From: an uncultured Lachnospiraceae bacterium
GTDB taxonomy: Bacteria > Bacillota > Clostridia > Lachnospirales > Lachnospiraceae
Direction of reading: 5' to 3'
Length of the DNA stretch: 64,000 bases
Assembly (NCBI GenBank): GCA_946554445.1
Contig: CAMNSD010000025.1
Coordinates: 1 to 64,000 of the forward strand
Part shown: one piece after another, positions 9,138 through 17,143 of the stretch
How the letters are laid out: every line of letters begins with the position of its first letter
Numbering within the stretch: the stretch's first letter is position 1
Program-made: the position numbers and the translations under genes
The notes under the pieces: generated by a model
The model's database searches: none
What the model saw: the letters and a program-made list of their open reading frames with translations, nothing else
What the model was told of the DNA's origin: nothing

Positions 9138-9572
9138 TTATTTGTCCCTGAAAAACCTGTTTAATTTAAGCAGGGCTTGTTCCAATATATACTGTTCTTC
9201 CTCCGACAACCCTGCAATCACGGCATCTATCATCTGTTCGTGGAACTTCTGGTGGTGAAGGTAGGCCCTGACGCCTTTATCCGACAAAGAGATCAGCACC
9301 ACCCGCCGATCCTCCTCACTGCGGGTTCTGTTCACATAGCCTTTCTTTACAAGACCGTTGATGGATATGGTAAGCGTTCCCGTAGTTACCTCAAGTTCCC
9401 TGGCAACGCTGGTCATATTCTTCGCATCCTCCATGCCGATCGCTTCTATGACATGCATGTCATTTGTGGTCACATCCCGGTACTCTCCTGTCCTGATGGC
9501 ACGTTCTTCTATGGTGTTGATATCACGGAACAATTTGACCAATACTTCATTCAGTGTATTATTGATATCCAT
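9138..9572 (-). CDS. MarR-family regulator, FabT-like (fatty-acid synthesis repressor type)
   Basis: The 144-residue product has the length and motifs of FabT of lactic acid bacteria: the DMHVIEAIG start of the winged helix, ELEVTTGTLTISINGLVKKGY recognition region, the RSEEDRRVV wing and a KFHEQMID...LSEEEQ dimer helix. FabT represses the fab genes with acyl-ACP as co-repressor. Here no fab gene is adjacent, in contrast to Streptococcus where fabT lies next to fabH. A palindrome that looks like a FabT box lies 53 bp upstream, so autoregulation is likely. Control of distant fatty-acid genes is inference. Confidence 0.75.
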   Translation of the reverse strand: MDINNTLNEVLVKLFRDINTIEERAIRTGEYRDVTTNDMHVIEAIGMEDAKNMTSVARELEVTTGTLTISINGLVKKGYVNRTRSEEDRRVVLISLSDKGVRAYLHHQKFHEQMIDAVIAGLSEEEQYILEQALLKLNRFFRDK

Positions 9573-9624
9573 CTCGGCTCTCCAACCTTCGTCATTTCTG
9601 TTGTCTCATTGTAGCAGATATTAC

Positions 9625-9637
9625 TTTGATAGTCAAA
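9625..9637. promoter_or_regulatory. FabT-type operator box
   Basis: TTTGATAGTCAAA is a palindrome; read on the minus strand with its flanks it is AGTTTGACTATCAAAGT, close to the FabT boxes described in streptococci. It lies just upstream of the FabT-like gene and right at the stop of the nuclease gene. Confidence 0.6.
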
Positions 9638-10102
9638 CTATTCCTCCATCATCTCGTCAATATAACCTCTGTCCCAGAGTAGGATCTGAAGTTTCTTTGC
9701 GGCCTCCACAGCCGGCGCCGTAAAATATTGGTTGGTCATGACCGCGCCCACCATCCGCTCATAATAGGCACAGCCTCCATAGGTACGAAGCACGGCCTCC
9801 ACGCCTACCGGACCGTTATAACGCTTACACTGAATCGCGTAAGTGACGCCGTCTTTCTCCGCCAGGATATCTACGCCGAAGTCTCCGCTTCCCCGCGTCA
9901 CTTCCACCTCTATAAATCCCTGCTTTTCCAACAATTCCGCGCAGAAATATTCAAAATCATGGCCTTCCATCTCATCCATGAAGCCTGTCCTGCGGTAACG
10001 GCGAAAACGACGGACACACTTTAGCAAAAGTATGGCCGCCGCTGTCAGGACAATGATAGCTATTATAATTGCCATTAGTATTGTTAGCTGCGATTGCTGC
10101 AT
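9638..10102 (-). CDS. Membrane-anchored Mrr-like restriction endonuclease-fold protein
   Basis: The 154-residue protein has one N-terminal membrane segment (about 9-28) with a basic stop-transfer RRFRRYRR, then a compact Mrr-type nuclease domain (about 45-150). It shows the PD-(D/E)XK core residues as GDFGVDILAE and AIQCKRY (the Q-x-K variant of Mrr). The ATG follows the stop of the zeta-toxin gene without any gap, so the two are translated from one message. Short Mrr-like proteins with membrane anchors are widespread but their targets are not known. Linkage with a toxin operon hints at a defence or stress role. Confidence 0.8.
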   Translation of the reverse strand: MQQSQLTILMAIIIAIIVLTAAAILLLKCVRRFRRYRRTGFMDEMEGHDFEYFCAELLEKQGFIEVEVTRGSGDFGVDILAEKDGVTYAIQCKRYNGPVGVEAVLRTYGGCAYYERMVGAVMTNQYFTAPAVEAAKKLQILLWDRGYIDEMMEE

Positions 10103-10666
10103 CTATTTATTTCCTCTGATCAATTCTAATAAATCCTTTTCCTTCCATAACTCATTTGGGAAAATAGAAATCTCTCTCTTATGCTTTCTTATAATTCTTA
10201 CTGGCTCTATGGTATTGTCATACACATGTAAAATATCGCATATTTTAATAAGTTCTCTTATATTACCTAAAGACTTATAGTATCTTTCAACAATCTTATT
10301 CCTGTCAACATCATGACCACCTGCTGCAACTCTTGCTTCTACACGACTTACATTAATCCAAGGATTTACTGTTAGCACAAAAATACATTTTATAAAATAT
10401 CCTTCCTCCTTGGCTTTTCTCAAAATGTCTAATTTATAATTTGAAGATAATACCGTTTCAAAAGTAAAATCTTCTTTTGACACTATAGATTCATATCTCT
10501 TTTGATCTACAAATCGAGCCGCAGCCTCATTATCCATACCAGTGGATGCCACAACATCATCTGCATTGGTATAAACACCAATTTTTTCAAAATACTGTGT
10601 TATCGTACTCTTTCCAGAACCATTAGGTCCAGCCAACACTAATATCATAGGTTTTTTATCTGACAT
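10103..10666 (-). CDS. Zeta-toxin family kinase
   Basis: The 187-residue P-loop protein has the Walker A motif AGPNGSGKST (about 12-21), followed by TNADDV and the FTFETVLSS motif that in zeta toxins and related kinases shapes the substrate pocket, then a basic lid helix (RVEARVAAGGHDVDRNKIVERY). Zeta toxins phosphorylate UDP-N-acetylglucosamine and block wall synthesis. The gene overlaps the upstream 93-codon gene by 11 bp, the arrangement expected for antitoxin-toxin coupling. Base composition is clearly more AT-rich than the flanking genes, suggesting transfer. Chromosomal members may have other substrates. Confidence 0.8.
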   Translation of the reverse strand: MSDKKPMILVLAGPNGSGKSTITQYFEKIGVYTNADDVVASTGMDNEAAARFVDQKRYESIVSKEDFTFETVLSSNYKLDILRKAKEEGYFIKCIFVLTVNPWINVSRVEARVAAGGHDVDRNKIVERYYKSLGNIRELIKICDILHVYDNTIEPVRIIRKHKREISIFPNELWKEKDLLELIRGNK

Positions 10667-10937
10667 ATTTTATCGCTCCATCAGGATATTCCATATATGC
10701 CCTTTTTGATTTAACATCATACTTAGCCACCGGTTGCTCACATATCTTTGCTTTGGCTACCGCCGACCTTACTGCTTCTACTGCTCTTACATCCATCTTG
10801 GCATCTTGGAGCGTAATGTATTTTTTCCTATCGGAACCTGTAACTACCCGAATGGAAATGTTCTCTCCATCGACACATACAGCCCTGTCTTTTTTCTTCT
10901 TTAAACCTTTAAACCAATGCTTCTTTATTTTTCCCAT
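10656..10937 (-). CDS. Small basic protein, candidate partner (antitoxin) of the zeta-like kinase
   Basis: This 93-residue protein is lysine-rich at the N-terminus (KKHWFKGLKKKKDR) with a compact alpha/beta-like remainder ending in MEYPDGAIKYVR. I do not recognise a family; it is not a classical epsilon antitoxin. Its 11-bp overlap with the zeta-like gene, shared AT-rich composition and position upstream are the only reasons to propose an antitoxin role. Confidence 0.6.
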   Translation of the reverse strand: MGKIKKHWFKGLKKKKDRAVCVDGENISIRVVTGSDRKKYITLQDAKMDVRAVEAVRSAVAKAKICEQPVAKYDVKSKRAYMEYPDGAIKYVR

Positions 10938-10987
10938 GCAAGCCCTCCAACTTCAAATATTTTACAGTTCTTAGAAACTTGGGTATC

Positions 10988-12829
10988 TCAGGATTTCTTC
11001 CTCTTAACCCACACAAACCCATGCCCCGGCAGGGTAATATCTTTTACATCCTGTACTTTTCCACTCAGCATATCTTTCCAAACGTCGTCTTGTTCCAGTG
11101 AAACCTTCTTCTCCAGATCATGGAAATTAAAAATCCCCAGCATTCGCTCTTTACCCTTGGTTCTCATTAGACACAGTACTGCGTCATCCCCGGCATCCAC
11201 CACCTGACAGTCCGCATCCGCCTCAAAGACTTTCTCCTTTTTGCGCAACGCCTCAAGCTGCCCAAGCGCCTGGAAAATCTGTCCGGCCACAGTCTCCTTG
11301 TCATCCCGCTCCGCCGCCAGTTCCCAACGGAATTTTCCCCTGTGAAGATAACGGGAATCCGCCGCTTTTGCCGGCTCCTGTTTATAGGTGTAATCATTTA
11401 CCTGGCCTACCTCGTCACCACTGTAGAGCATAGGAATCCCTGACTGAGTCAGCATATAAGCGTGGAGCATGATATCCATACGGACGGCATCCTTCATTTT
11501 CTGCTGATCTTTCTCAAACCCTGCGCTCTCCACGCCGCACATGGACGCCGTGGTGCCGCAGAATCTCGCATCACCGAGTCTGGGATCATCATTATAAAGT
11601 TCTCCTCTGCTCACGCTGCCCGGATAATTTCCTGTAAAGTAATCATTCAAATATTTCTTATGGGCCACTTCATCCATGCCCCAGGTCTGCAGGGTAGGAT
11701 AATCCAGCCCCCAGCCAATATCATCATGGCATCTTAAATAATTCAGGAAAGTATATTCCCTCGGCAGACCGTTCACCACATCCATCTGTTTCTTCAAAAG
11801 ACGCACATCCCTGGTGGCAACACAATTCCAAGTGGTGGCCATCGTTGTCACATTGTAGAGCATATGGCACTCCGGTTTTTCCACCGTTCCAAAATACGGC
11901 ACTACCTTTTCCGGTTCCATCACAACTTCGCCCAACAATACCACGCCCGGACACACAATCTCACCGATCATGCGCATCATCCGCACGATAGTATGTACCT
12001 GTTTTAAGTTCCTGCATTGGGTGCCAAGTTCTTTCCAGATATAAGGCACCGCATCGATACGTATGATATCCATACCCTGATTGGCCAGATACAGGAAATT
12101 GTACATCATCTCGTTAAACACGCGGGGATTCTGATAATTCAGATCCCACTGATAGGGATAGAACGATGTCATCACATAATGTCCGATTTCCGGAAGCCAG
12201 GTGAAATTGCCCGGCGCGGTGGTCGGAAATACCTGCGGCACCGTCTCCTCATACTGTGCCGGTATATCATAGTTATCATAGAAGAAATACCGACTCATAT
12301 ATTCGCCTTCGCCCTGGCGCGCCCTCCTGGCCCACTCATGCTCTTCCGAAGTATGGTTCATGACAAAATCCATGCACAAGCTGATTCCCCGCTCATGGCA
12401 CTGCGCCGAAAGCTGCGCCAGATCGTCCATGCTGCCCAGATCCGGCCGCACTTTCCTGAAATCTGCCACGGCATATCCGCCATCTGAACGTCCTTGCGGA
12501 GAATCCAAGAACGGCATCAAATGAATATAGTTCACATTGCAGGATTCCAAATAAGACAGCTTCTCCTGCAGTCCCTGTATGGTGCCCGCAAAGTTATCAA
12601 TGTAGAGCATCATGCCCAGCATATCTTTCCTGCGAAACCATGCTGGATCTTTCTCCCGCTTCTGGTCGAGGGCTTTCATCTTCTGGTCTCGCGCCAGATA
12701 ATAGGTATACATCTGATCGCACAGTTCTGCAAACATGGAATCGTTCTCATACAGTTCCATATACAGCCAGCGCAGTTCATCATGGTGTTTTTGTAATCGT
12801 TTTTCAAAAATCGTTGAATCTTTCATCAT
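10988..12829 (-). CDS. Amylosucrase-type GH13 enzyme
   Basis: The 613-residue protein has the long N-terminal helical region and catalytic barrel of GH13 subfamily 4. Visible motifs are YIHLMPFLD, CMDFVMNHTS (region I), GMDIIRIDAVPYIWKELG (nucleophile Asp), LLGEVV (acid/base Glu) and LRCHDDIGWG (transition-state Asp). Amylosucrases use sucrose to extend alpha-1,4-glucan or to transfer glucosyl groups; close relatives include sucrose hydrolases, so the exact product cannot be called. No signal peptide is seen, so it should be cytosolic. A sugar kinase of the fructokinase class lies 4 kb away, which would fit fructose release from sucrose. Confidence 0.8.
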   Translation of the reverse strand: MMKDSTIFEKRLQKHHDELRWLYMELYENDSMFAELCDQMYTYYLARDQKMKALDQKREKDPAWFRRKDMLGMMLYIDNFAGTIQGLQEKLSYLESCNVNYIHLMPFLDSPQGRSDGGYAVADFRKVRPDLGSMDDLAQLSAQCHERGISLCMDFVMNHTSEEHEWARRARQGEGEYMSRYFFYDNYDIPAQYEETVPQVFPTTAPGNFTWLPEIGHYVMTSFYPYQWDLNYQNPRVFNEMMYNFLYLANQGMDIIRIDAVPYIWKELGTQCRNLKQVHTIVRMMRMIGEIVCPGVVLLGEVVMEPEKVVPYFGTVEKPECHMLYNVTTMATTWNCVATRDVRLLKKQMDVVNGLPREYTFLNYLRCHDDIGWGLDYPTLQTWGMDEVAHKKYLNDYFTGNYPGSVSRGELYNDDPRLGDARFCGTTASMCGVESAGFEKDQQKMKDAVRMDIMLHAYMLTQSGIPMLYSGDEVGQVNDYTYKQEPAKAADSRYLHRGKFRWELAAERDDKETVAGQIFQALGQLEALRKKEKVFEADADCQVVDAGDDAVLCLMRTKGKERMLGIFNFHDLEKKVSLEQDDVWKDMLSGKVQDVKDITLPGHGFVWVKRKKS

Positions 12830-12972
12830 TTCCTCCCAAATTCATCCCCTGTGATAATAGATTCCCTTCATTTATTACACAATATACCACGAGAAGACCG
12901 ATTTCGCAATTACAATAAACGCCTATTTGGCGTATTTCATGTTTCGAGAGCAATGTTTTCGTCATTTACCCC

Positions 12973-13001
12973 TTGCATTCTCCCTCTCCATCCGCTATAA
13001 T
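12973..13001 (+). promoter_or_regulatory. Sigma-A promoter of the ABC-F gene
   Basis: TTGCAT (12973-12978), a 17-bp spacer and a perfect TATAAT (12996-13001) predict a start near 13008, giving a leader of about 257 nucleotides before the ABC-F start codon. Confidence 0.75.
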
Positions 13002-13131
13002 CATCCCTATCAAGCAAAAAGTGAGGTAACACCGCATTGAGGATGTAATCTGTTTTTAACAACTTAACACGGCAACAAGTCATAGTTTGTTATCAGAGGC
13101 AGATCATATCATTGGTGTACTGTATTTTTTT

Positions 13132-13242
13132 TGCGGGTTTCTATTCTTATAGGCATTCCCGTTTCTTTTTGAGGTCCTCTGGCAACAGGGACTTTTTTAT
13201 TGGACAAAAGGCATCCTGTACACCACGAAACAGCCTTTTGTC
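13132..13242 (+). promoter_or_regulatory. Structured leader of the ABC-F gene with two hairpins around a terminator
   Basis: A first hairpin pairs CGGG (13133 region) with CCCG near 13160, with an inner CTAT/ATAG stem. A terminator follows at 13174-13198. A third, strong hairpin, GACAAAAGG (13203-13211) with CCTTTTGTC (13234-13242), ends a few bases before the ribosome site. The frame that reads into the ABC-F gene is open back to a TTG at 13112. In another frame a short run ending at a TAG near 13150 encodes a hydrophobic peptide, but without a convincing start codon. This arrangement resembles antibiotic-sensing attenuators of vmlR/lsa-type genes. Confidence 0.6.
13174..13198 (+). terminator. 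Attenuator terminator inside the ABC-F leader
   Basis: GTCC-CTG pairs with CAGGGAC (one bulged T) around a GCAA tetraloop and is followed by T6. It lies about 67 bp before the coding start and would end most transcripts unless read-through is induced. Confidence 0.7.
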
Positions 13243-13264
13243 AGAAGAAGGGAGTGCATCTATT

Positions 13265-14770
13265 ATGTCACAAATTCAGGTATCCGATTTAACTTTCTCC
13301 TATGATACCAGTTACGATACAATTTTTGAAAATACGTCCTTTACCATCGACACGGACTGGAAACTCGGTCTGATCGGCCGAAACGGCAAGGGCAAAACAA
13401 CGTTCCTAAACCTTCTGCTGGGCAAATACGACTACAGCGGTTCTATCAGCCATTCCACCTGTTTCGATTATTTCCCCTGCCCGGTCACGCAGGCGCAGGA
13501 GAAACTGATCACGGCGGACCTGGCGGAAGAACTGATTCCAGATTACGAACTCTGGAAGGTCTGTCGCGAACTGGACAATCTGAAAGCCGATGCCGAGATT
13601 CTCTACCGGCCTTACGAAACACTCAGCCACGGAGAACGAACGAAGGTCATGCTGGCCCTGCTCTTTTCCCGGGACAATCATTTCCTGCTGATCGACGAGC
13701 CTACCAATCATCTGGATATCGGAGCCAGAACCCTGCTGCGGGACTATCTGTGCACCAAAAAAGGCTTTCTTCTGGTCTCCCACGACAGATGGCTCTTAAA
13801 TGAATGCGTCGATCATATTCTGGTACTAAACCGTAGTTCCATCCGGGTGGAAAAGGGCAATTTCGACAGCTGGTACGCCAATAAAGAAAAACAGGACAGT
13901 TTCGAACAGGCTGAAAACCAAAAATTAAAAAAGGAGATCGGCAAACTGAAAGAAGCCGCCAGACGTACCGCCATGTGGGCCGATAAAGCGGAAGGCCGGA
14001 AGATCGGGTATGATCCCGCCAAGGAACATGACCGTTTCATTGGCACCCGTGCCTACATCGGCGCCAAGTCCGCCCGGATGCAGCAACAGCGTAAAAACCT
14101 TGACAACAGACGCACTGCCGCCATTGAGGAAAAGGAAACCCTGCTCAAAGATATCGAAACTGTGGCCGACCTAAAACTGCCCACCCTGACACATCATAAA
14201 CAGATTCTGGTACGCGCAGATCATTTAAATCTGGGCTATGGCGAAACTACTGTTGTACAAGACCTCACTTTCTCACTCGGTCAGGGTGACCGTATATGGC
14301 TCCAAGGTGCAAACGGCTGCGGCAAATCCACACTAATCAAGGCCATTTTGGGGGATACTTCCGTTACCTTATCCGGTGAACTGCAGCTTGCCAGCGGTCT
14401 TTCCATATCCTACATTAATCAGGATACCTCGCATGTAGCTGGCAGTCTGCAGGATTACATCCGCTCTGCGAATATGGACGAAAGCCTATTTAAAGCCATT
14501 CTGAGACAGCTTGATTTTACGCGGACACAATTCGACAAGCGCCTGGAGGAATACTCTGAAGGCCAGAAAAAGAAGCTGTTAATTGCCACAAGCCTGCTCA
14601 CGCCCGCGCATCTTTATATCTGGGATGAGCCGCTCAATTATATTGACATCTTTTCCAGAATGCAGCTGGAAAAACTAATCCTTACACACTGCCCCACACT
14701 GCTGTTTGTGGAACATGACCGGACATTCGGAGAAAAAATGGCCACGAAAACCATTGAAATGAAATTATAA
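13265..14770 (+). CDS. ABC-F ribosome-protection ATPase, Lsa type
   Basis: The 501-residue protein has two ABC domains without membrane segments. Domain 1 has Walker A GLIGRNGKGKTT, signature LSHGERTK and Walker B LLIDEPTNHLD. A charged linker follows (about 200-290). Domain 2 has GANGCGKST, the signature YSEGQKKK and IWDEPLNYID. The opening (QVSDLTFSYD, then DTDWKLGLIGRNGKGKTT) is characteristic of Lsa-type proteins, which protect the ribosome against lincosamides, streptogramin A and pleuromutilins. I chose ATG 13265 because GGGAG lies ten bases upstream and homology starts there, although the frame is open further upstream. The attenuated leader fits drug-inducible expression. Actual resistance is inference. 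Confidence 0.85.
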   Translation: MSQIQVSDLTFSYDTSYDTIFENTSFTIDTDWKLGLIGRNGKGKTTFLNLLLGKYDYSGSISHSTCFDYFPCPVTQAQEKLITADLAEELIPDYELWKVCRELDNLKADAEILYRPYETLSHGERTKVMLALLFSRDNHFLLIDEPTNHLDIGARTLLRDYLCTKKGFLLVSHDRWLLNECVDHILVLNRSSIRVEKGNFDSWYANKEKQDSFEQAENQKLKKEIGKLKEAARRTAMWADKAEGRKIGYDPAKEHDRFIGTRAYIGAKSARMQQQRKNLDNRRTAAIEEKETLLKDIETVADLKLPTLTHHKQILVRADHLNLGYGETTVVQDLTFSLGQGDRIWLQGANGCGKSTLIKAILGDTSVTLSGELQLASGLSISYINQDTSHVAGSLQDYIRSANMDESLFKAILRQLDFTRTQFDKRLEEYSEGQKKKLLIATSLLTPAHLYIWDEPLNYIDIFSRMQLEKLILTHCPTLLFVEHDRTFGEKMATKTIEMKL

Positions 14771-14844
14771 AATTTATTTTATATTTTCTTTCTTTTTTCT
14801 TTCGAATTCTGACACATCCCATTCACAAATTGTATGTATAGTAA

Positions 14845-15048
14845 TAACTGTAGTTGAGACAGAGCCGAATCAAAGAATCCGGCCCGCAAGAATATCCTAC
14901 ATAGATTTTTATGCGGTGGTTACTACACTTCCAATGGAGTCGCCGGTGCTGAACTGGTGCCGACCGACTTCGACTAAACATAACAGTGCATCTAACCAAT
15001 GCCTGTTGACATATATTAGGACTGATACATTTCTATCCTTCTCACACA
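14845..15048 (+). ncRNA. Candidate structured small RNA between the ABC-F gene and spmB
   Basis: This 326-bp gap has no credible gene. A promoter-like CTGACA with TATGTA about 18 bp later lies near 14809-14838. The following sequence can fold into several hairpins: GCCG/CGGC, a long imperfect one closed by CCGCA/TGCGG (about 14885-14918), and CTTCCA/TGGAG. The terminator at 15049-15084 could end it. I do not recognise a known RNA family, and the limits are approximate. Confidence 0.3.
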
Positions 15049-15084
15049 ATGAAAACGGCGTTCATGACGGACGCCGTTTTCATT
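15049..15084. terminator. Bidirectional terminator downstream of spmB
   Basis: The perfect stem TGAAAACGGCGT / ACGCCGTTTTCA closes a loop of nine bases. With A-rich and T-rich flanks it can serve spmB on the minus strand and any transcript from the left on the plus strand. Confidence 0.8.
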
Positions 15085-15096
15085 ATGCAACCTCCT

Positions 15097-15627
15097 CTAT
15101 ACCAGCATCCCCGCCAGCACGATACTGGCTATAATTCCCGCCAACGTGGCTAACAGAGCGCCCTTTAAAGTATAACGTGTCTTAGTGACCTTTGCCGCCA
15201 GAAAATAAACGCTCATGGTATAAAAAATCGTTTCCGTACAACTCATCATAATAGAAGTCGTCAGCCCGATCAGAGAATCCGGCCCATGGTTCTTAAAGAT
15301 ATCCAGCACAAGTCCGGTAGCCGCCGAAGAGGAAAACATCTTCACCAGCATCAGCGGGATCAGTTCTGAAGAAAATCCAAGCCGCGCCGCTATCCCGCCA
15401 AAAAGCCCGCCTATAAATTCCAGGAATCCTGAAGCCCGAAGCACCCCCACAGCCACCATCAATCCAATCAGTGTAGGCATGATCTGAATGACCGTATGAA
15501 AACCGTCTTTGGCTCCCTTGATAAAATCCTCATATACATTACAGCGGTTGGATATTCCGTAGGCAACGATATAGAAGATGATAACCGGAATGATAATATT
15601 GGAAACATTGGATAATACGGAGGCCAT
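15097..15627 (-). CDS. spmB: Spore maturation protein B (nucleoside-recognition/Gate domain)
   Basis: The 176-residue membrane protein has about five hydrophobic segments and conserved Gate-domain blocks (GAKDGFHTVIQIMPTLIGLMVA, then MFSSSAATGLVLDIFKNHGPDS, then MMSCTETIFYTMSVYF). SpmA and SpmB act in spore-core dehydration in Bacillus, and their genes are normally adjacent. Here spmB stands alone with its own terminator, and the matching spmA lies at 58317-58991, 43 kb away. Full length for the family. Confidence 0.9.
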   Translation of the reverse strand: MASVLSNVSNIIIPVIIFYIVAYGISNRCNVYEDFIKGAKDGFHTVIQIMPTLIGLMVAVGVLRASGFLEFIGGLFGGIAARLGFSSELIPLMLVKMFSSSAATGLVLDIFKNHGPDSLIGLTTSIMMSCTETIFYTMSVYFLAAKVTKTRYTLKGALLATLAGIIASIVLAGMLV

Positions 15628-15686
15628 ATATACACCTGCCGAATCTTTTATAAAAATCTATGCAGACGGGCTGATTTTTATTATAC

Positions 15687-15877
15687 TAAAAGTAAATTCC
15701 TTCGGAATTAACTTTACGAGATCCGCTTCGCGGACTCGGATACTAGTAAAAGGTAATTAAATTCCTTCGCAATTAACTTTGCGAAATCCGCTTCGCGGAC
15801 TCGGATACTGCCAAAAGAAAGAATTGTAAATTGCTGCGCAATTAACTTTGCGAGATCCGTTTTGCGGACTCGGATAC
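15687..15877. repeat. Three tandem copies of a roughly 60-66 bp double-hairpin element
   Basis: Copies lie at about 15687-15744, 15747-15809 and 15812-15877. Each has an AATT-CCTTCGG-AATT-like small palindrome, the spacer AACTTTRCGARATCCG, a TCCGCTTCGCGGA hairpin with a TTCG loop, and the end CGGACTCGGATAC. Between copies the paired positions vary together (CCTTCGG / CCTTCGC / GCTGCGC), which suggests selection for base pairing or a mobile repeat family. The 284-bp gap between spmB and the esterase gene holds nothing else except the ribosome site near 15900. Confidence 0.75.
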
Positions 15878-15911
15878 GGCGGAGCATTCAGGAAAAAGAG
15901 AGGATAATAGT

Positions 15912-17042
15912 TTGGAAAATATCAGAAAATATTCGTTGCGGGAAGTTTCTTATTATAAGGTTCACGGGCGGACGATTCCCGGTGTTTGTCCCTTGCCGCT
16001 TTTCTTTAATGGAAGCGCTGTGGAAGTGAATGTATCGGGTTCGGAACTTTGGATTGATATTGAGACAGGCTATCACATCCATGAAATATGGGTTACCTGC
16101 GAGATCAACGGTGAACTGATGAGTCGGCAGATGCTGATGCCGGGCAGATATTCTTTATGCCTGTTTCGCGGCATGAGTCCGGAAGCTGTCAAAAACGTGC
16201 GGTTTACCCGGGAATTGCAGGCCATGACAGAGGATGAGGACTGCTATCTTCTGGTCCACGGTTTACAGGCTGACGGTACTTTTTATCCTGTTCCCAAGAA
16301 AAAATATACGTTGGAATTTGTAGGTGACAGTATTACTTCCGGCGAGGGTACCTACGGCGCGAAGGCTGATACCGACTGGATTCCCATGTACATGGGGTAT
16401 AGCCGTAATTATGCAAAAATGGTGGCCGAAGCCCTGGACGCAGATGCCTTTCTGATTTCCCAGGGCGGCTGGGGTGTGCTTTCCAGCTGGGACGCCAATC
16501 CTAACTGCAACCTCCCTTCCCGCTATGAAAAACTCTGCGGACTTTGTTCCGGCTCCGTCAATGAAAGTCTGGGAGCCTTTGCCCCTTACGATTTTACTGG
16601 CAGAAAGATTGACGCTCTCATTGTCAATTTAGGCACCAACGATGCTTCCGCCTTCGTGCAGCCCGCATGGTCTGATCCTGTGACCGGCCAGACCTTTGAA
16701 CAACGTCTGAACCCGGACGGCACCTTCCAGGAGGACGATCTGCGCCGCTTCAAAATTGCTGTTATCGACTTCTTAAAAATGCTGCGCAAAGATAATCCAC
16801 AGGCGCATATTATCTGGTGCTATGGTATGTTGGGATATGATCTTTCCCTGGCAATCAATGACGCAGTCAACCAATACATGGCCGTAAGCGGCGACTACAA
16901 CGTTATCTTCCTGCAACTGCCGGACACTACCGAAGAAACGGTGGGCTCCCACGCGCATCCTGGCGAGAAATCCCACAGACGGGCCGCCCAGGTAATCATT
17001 GAATATTTACAGAAATATTTTGAAAAATACAGCCTCAGATAA
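15912..17042 (+). CDS. SGNH/GDSL-type esterase (CE2-like carbohydrate esterase)
   Basis: The 376-residue protein starts at TTG (GAGAGG eight bases upstream). It has an N-terminal beta-rich domain (about 1-120) and a C-terminal SGNH hydrolase domain with the nucleophile block FVGDSITSGEG, the LGTNDAS block and a C-terminal HAHPGEKSH for the catalytic histidine. The two-domain order is like that of CE2 acetyl-xylan/glucomannan esterases. No signal peptide is visible, so it may deacetylate imported oligosaccharides in the cytosol. It stands alone, followed by a terminator. Confidence 0.8.
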   Translation: MENIRKYSLREVSYYKVHGRTIPGVCPLPLFFNGSAVEVNVSGSELWIDIETGYHIHEIWVTCEINGELMSRQMLMPGRYSLCLFRGMSPEAVKNVRFTRELQAMTEDEDCYLLVHGLQADGTFYPVPKKKYTLEFVGDSITSGEGTYGAKADTDWIPMYMGYSRNYAKMVAEALDADAFLISQGGWGVLSSWDANPNCNLPSRYEKLCGLCSGSVNESLGAFAPYDFTGRKIDALIVNLGTNDASAFVQPAWSDPVTGQTFEQRLNPDGTFQEDDLRRFKIAVIDFLKMLRKDNPQAHIIWCYGMLGYDLSLAINDAVNQYMAVSGDYNVIFLQLPDTTEETVGSHAHPGEKSHRRAAQVIIEYLQKYFEKYSLR

Positions 17043-17073
17043 GCGAGGAGTTTTTCTAATTGCCACAAATACA

Positions 17074-17099
17074 CCCCGCAATGCATAGTCACTGCGGGG
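17074..17099. terminator. Terminator hairpin between the esterase and the ROK kinase gene
   Basis: CCCCGCA / TGCGGGG with a 12-base loop lies in the gap between the two convergent genes; the downstream T run is weak (ATATCTTTT). Confidence 0.55.
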
Positions 17100-17143
17100 C
17101 GATATCTTTTCATAATATTCAACTTTTATCTGCCAGGCAGCAT

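Noticed and set aside
13112..13264. Longer N-terminus of the ABC-F protein
   Set aside because: The frame is open but starts at TTG, runs through the terminator hairpin and has no homology; ATG 13265 has a good ribosome site.
14916..15134. 72-codon open frame between the ABC-F gene and spmB
   Set aside because: No ribosome site, unusual composition, and it runs through the terminator into antisense of spmB.
15687..15877. CRISPR array
   Set aside because: The units are adjacent, 60-66 bp, without unique spacers, and no cas genes are present.
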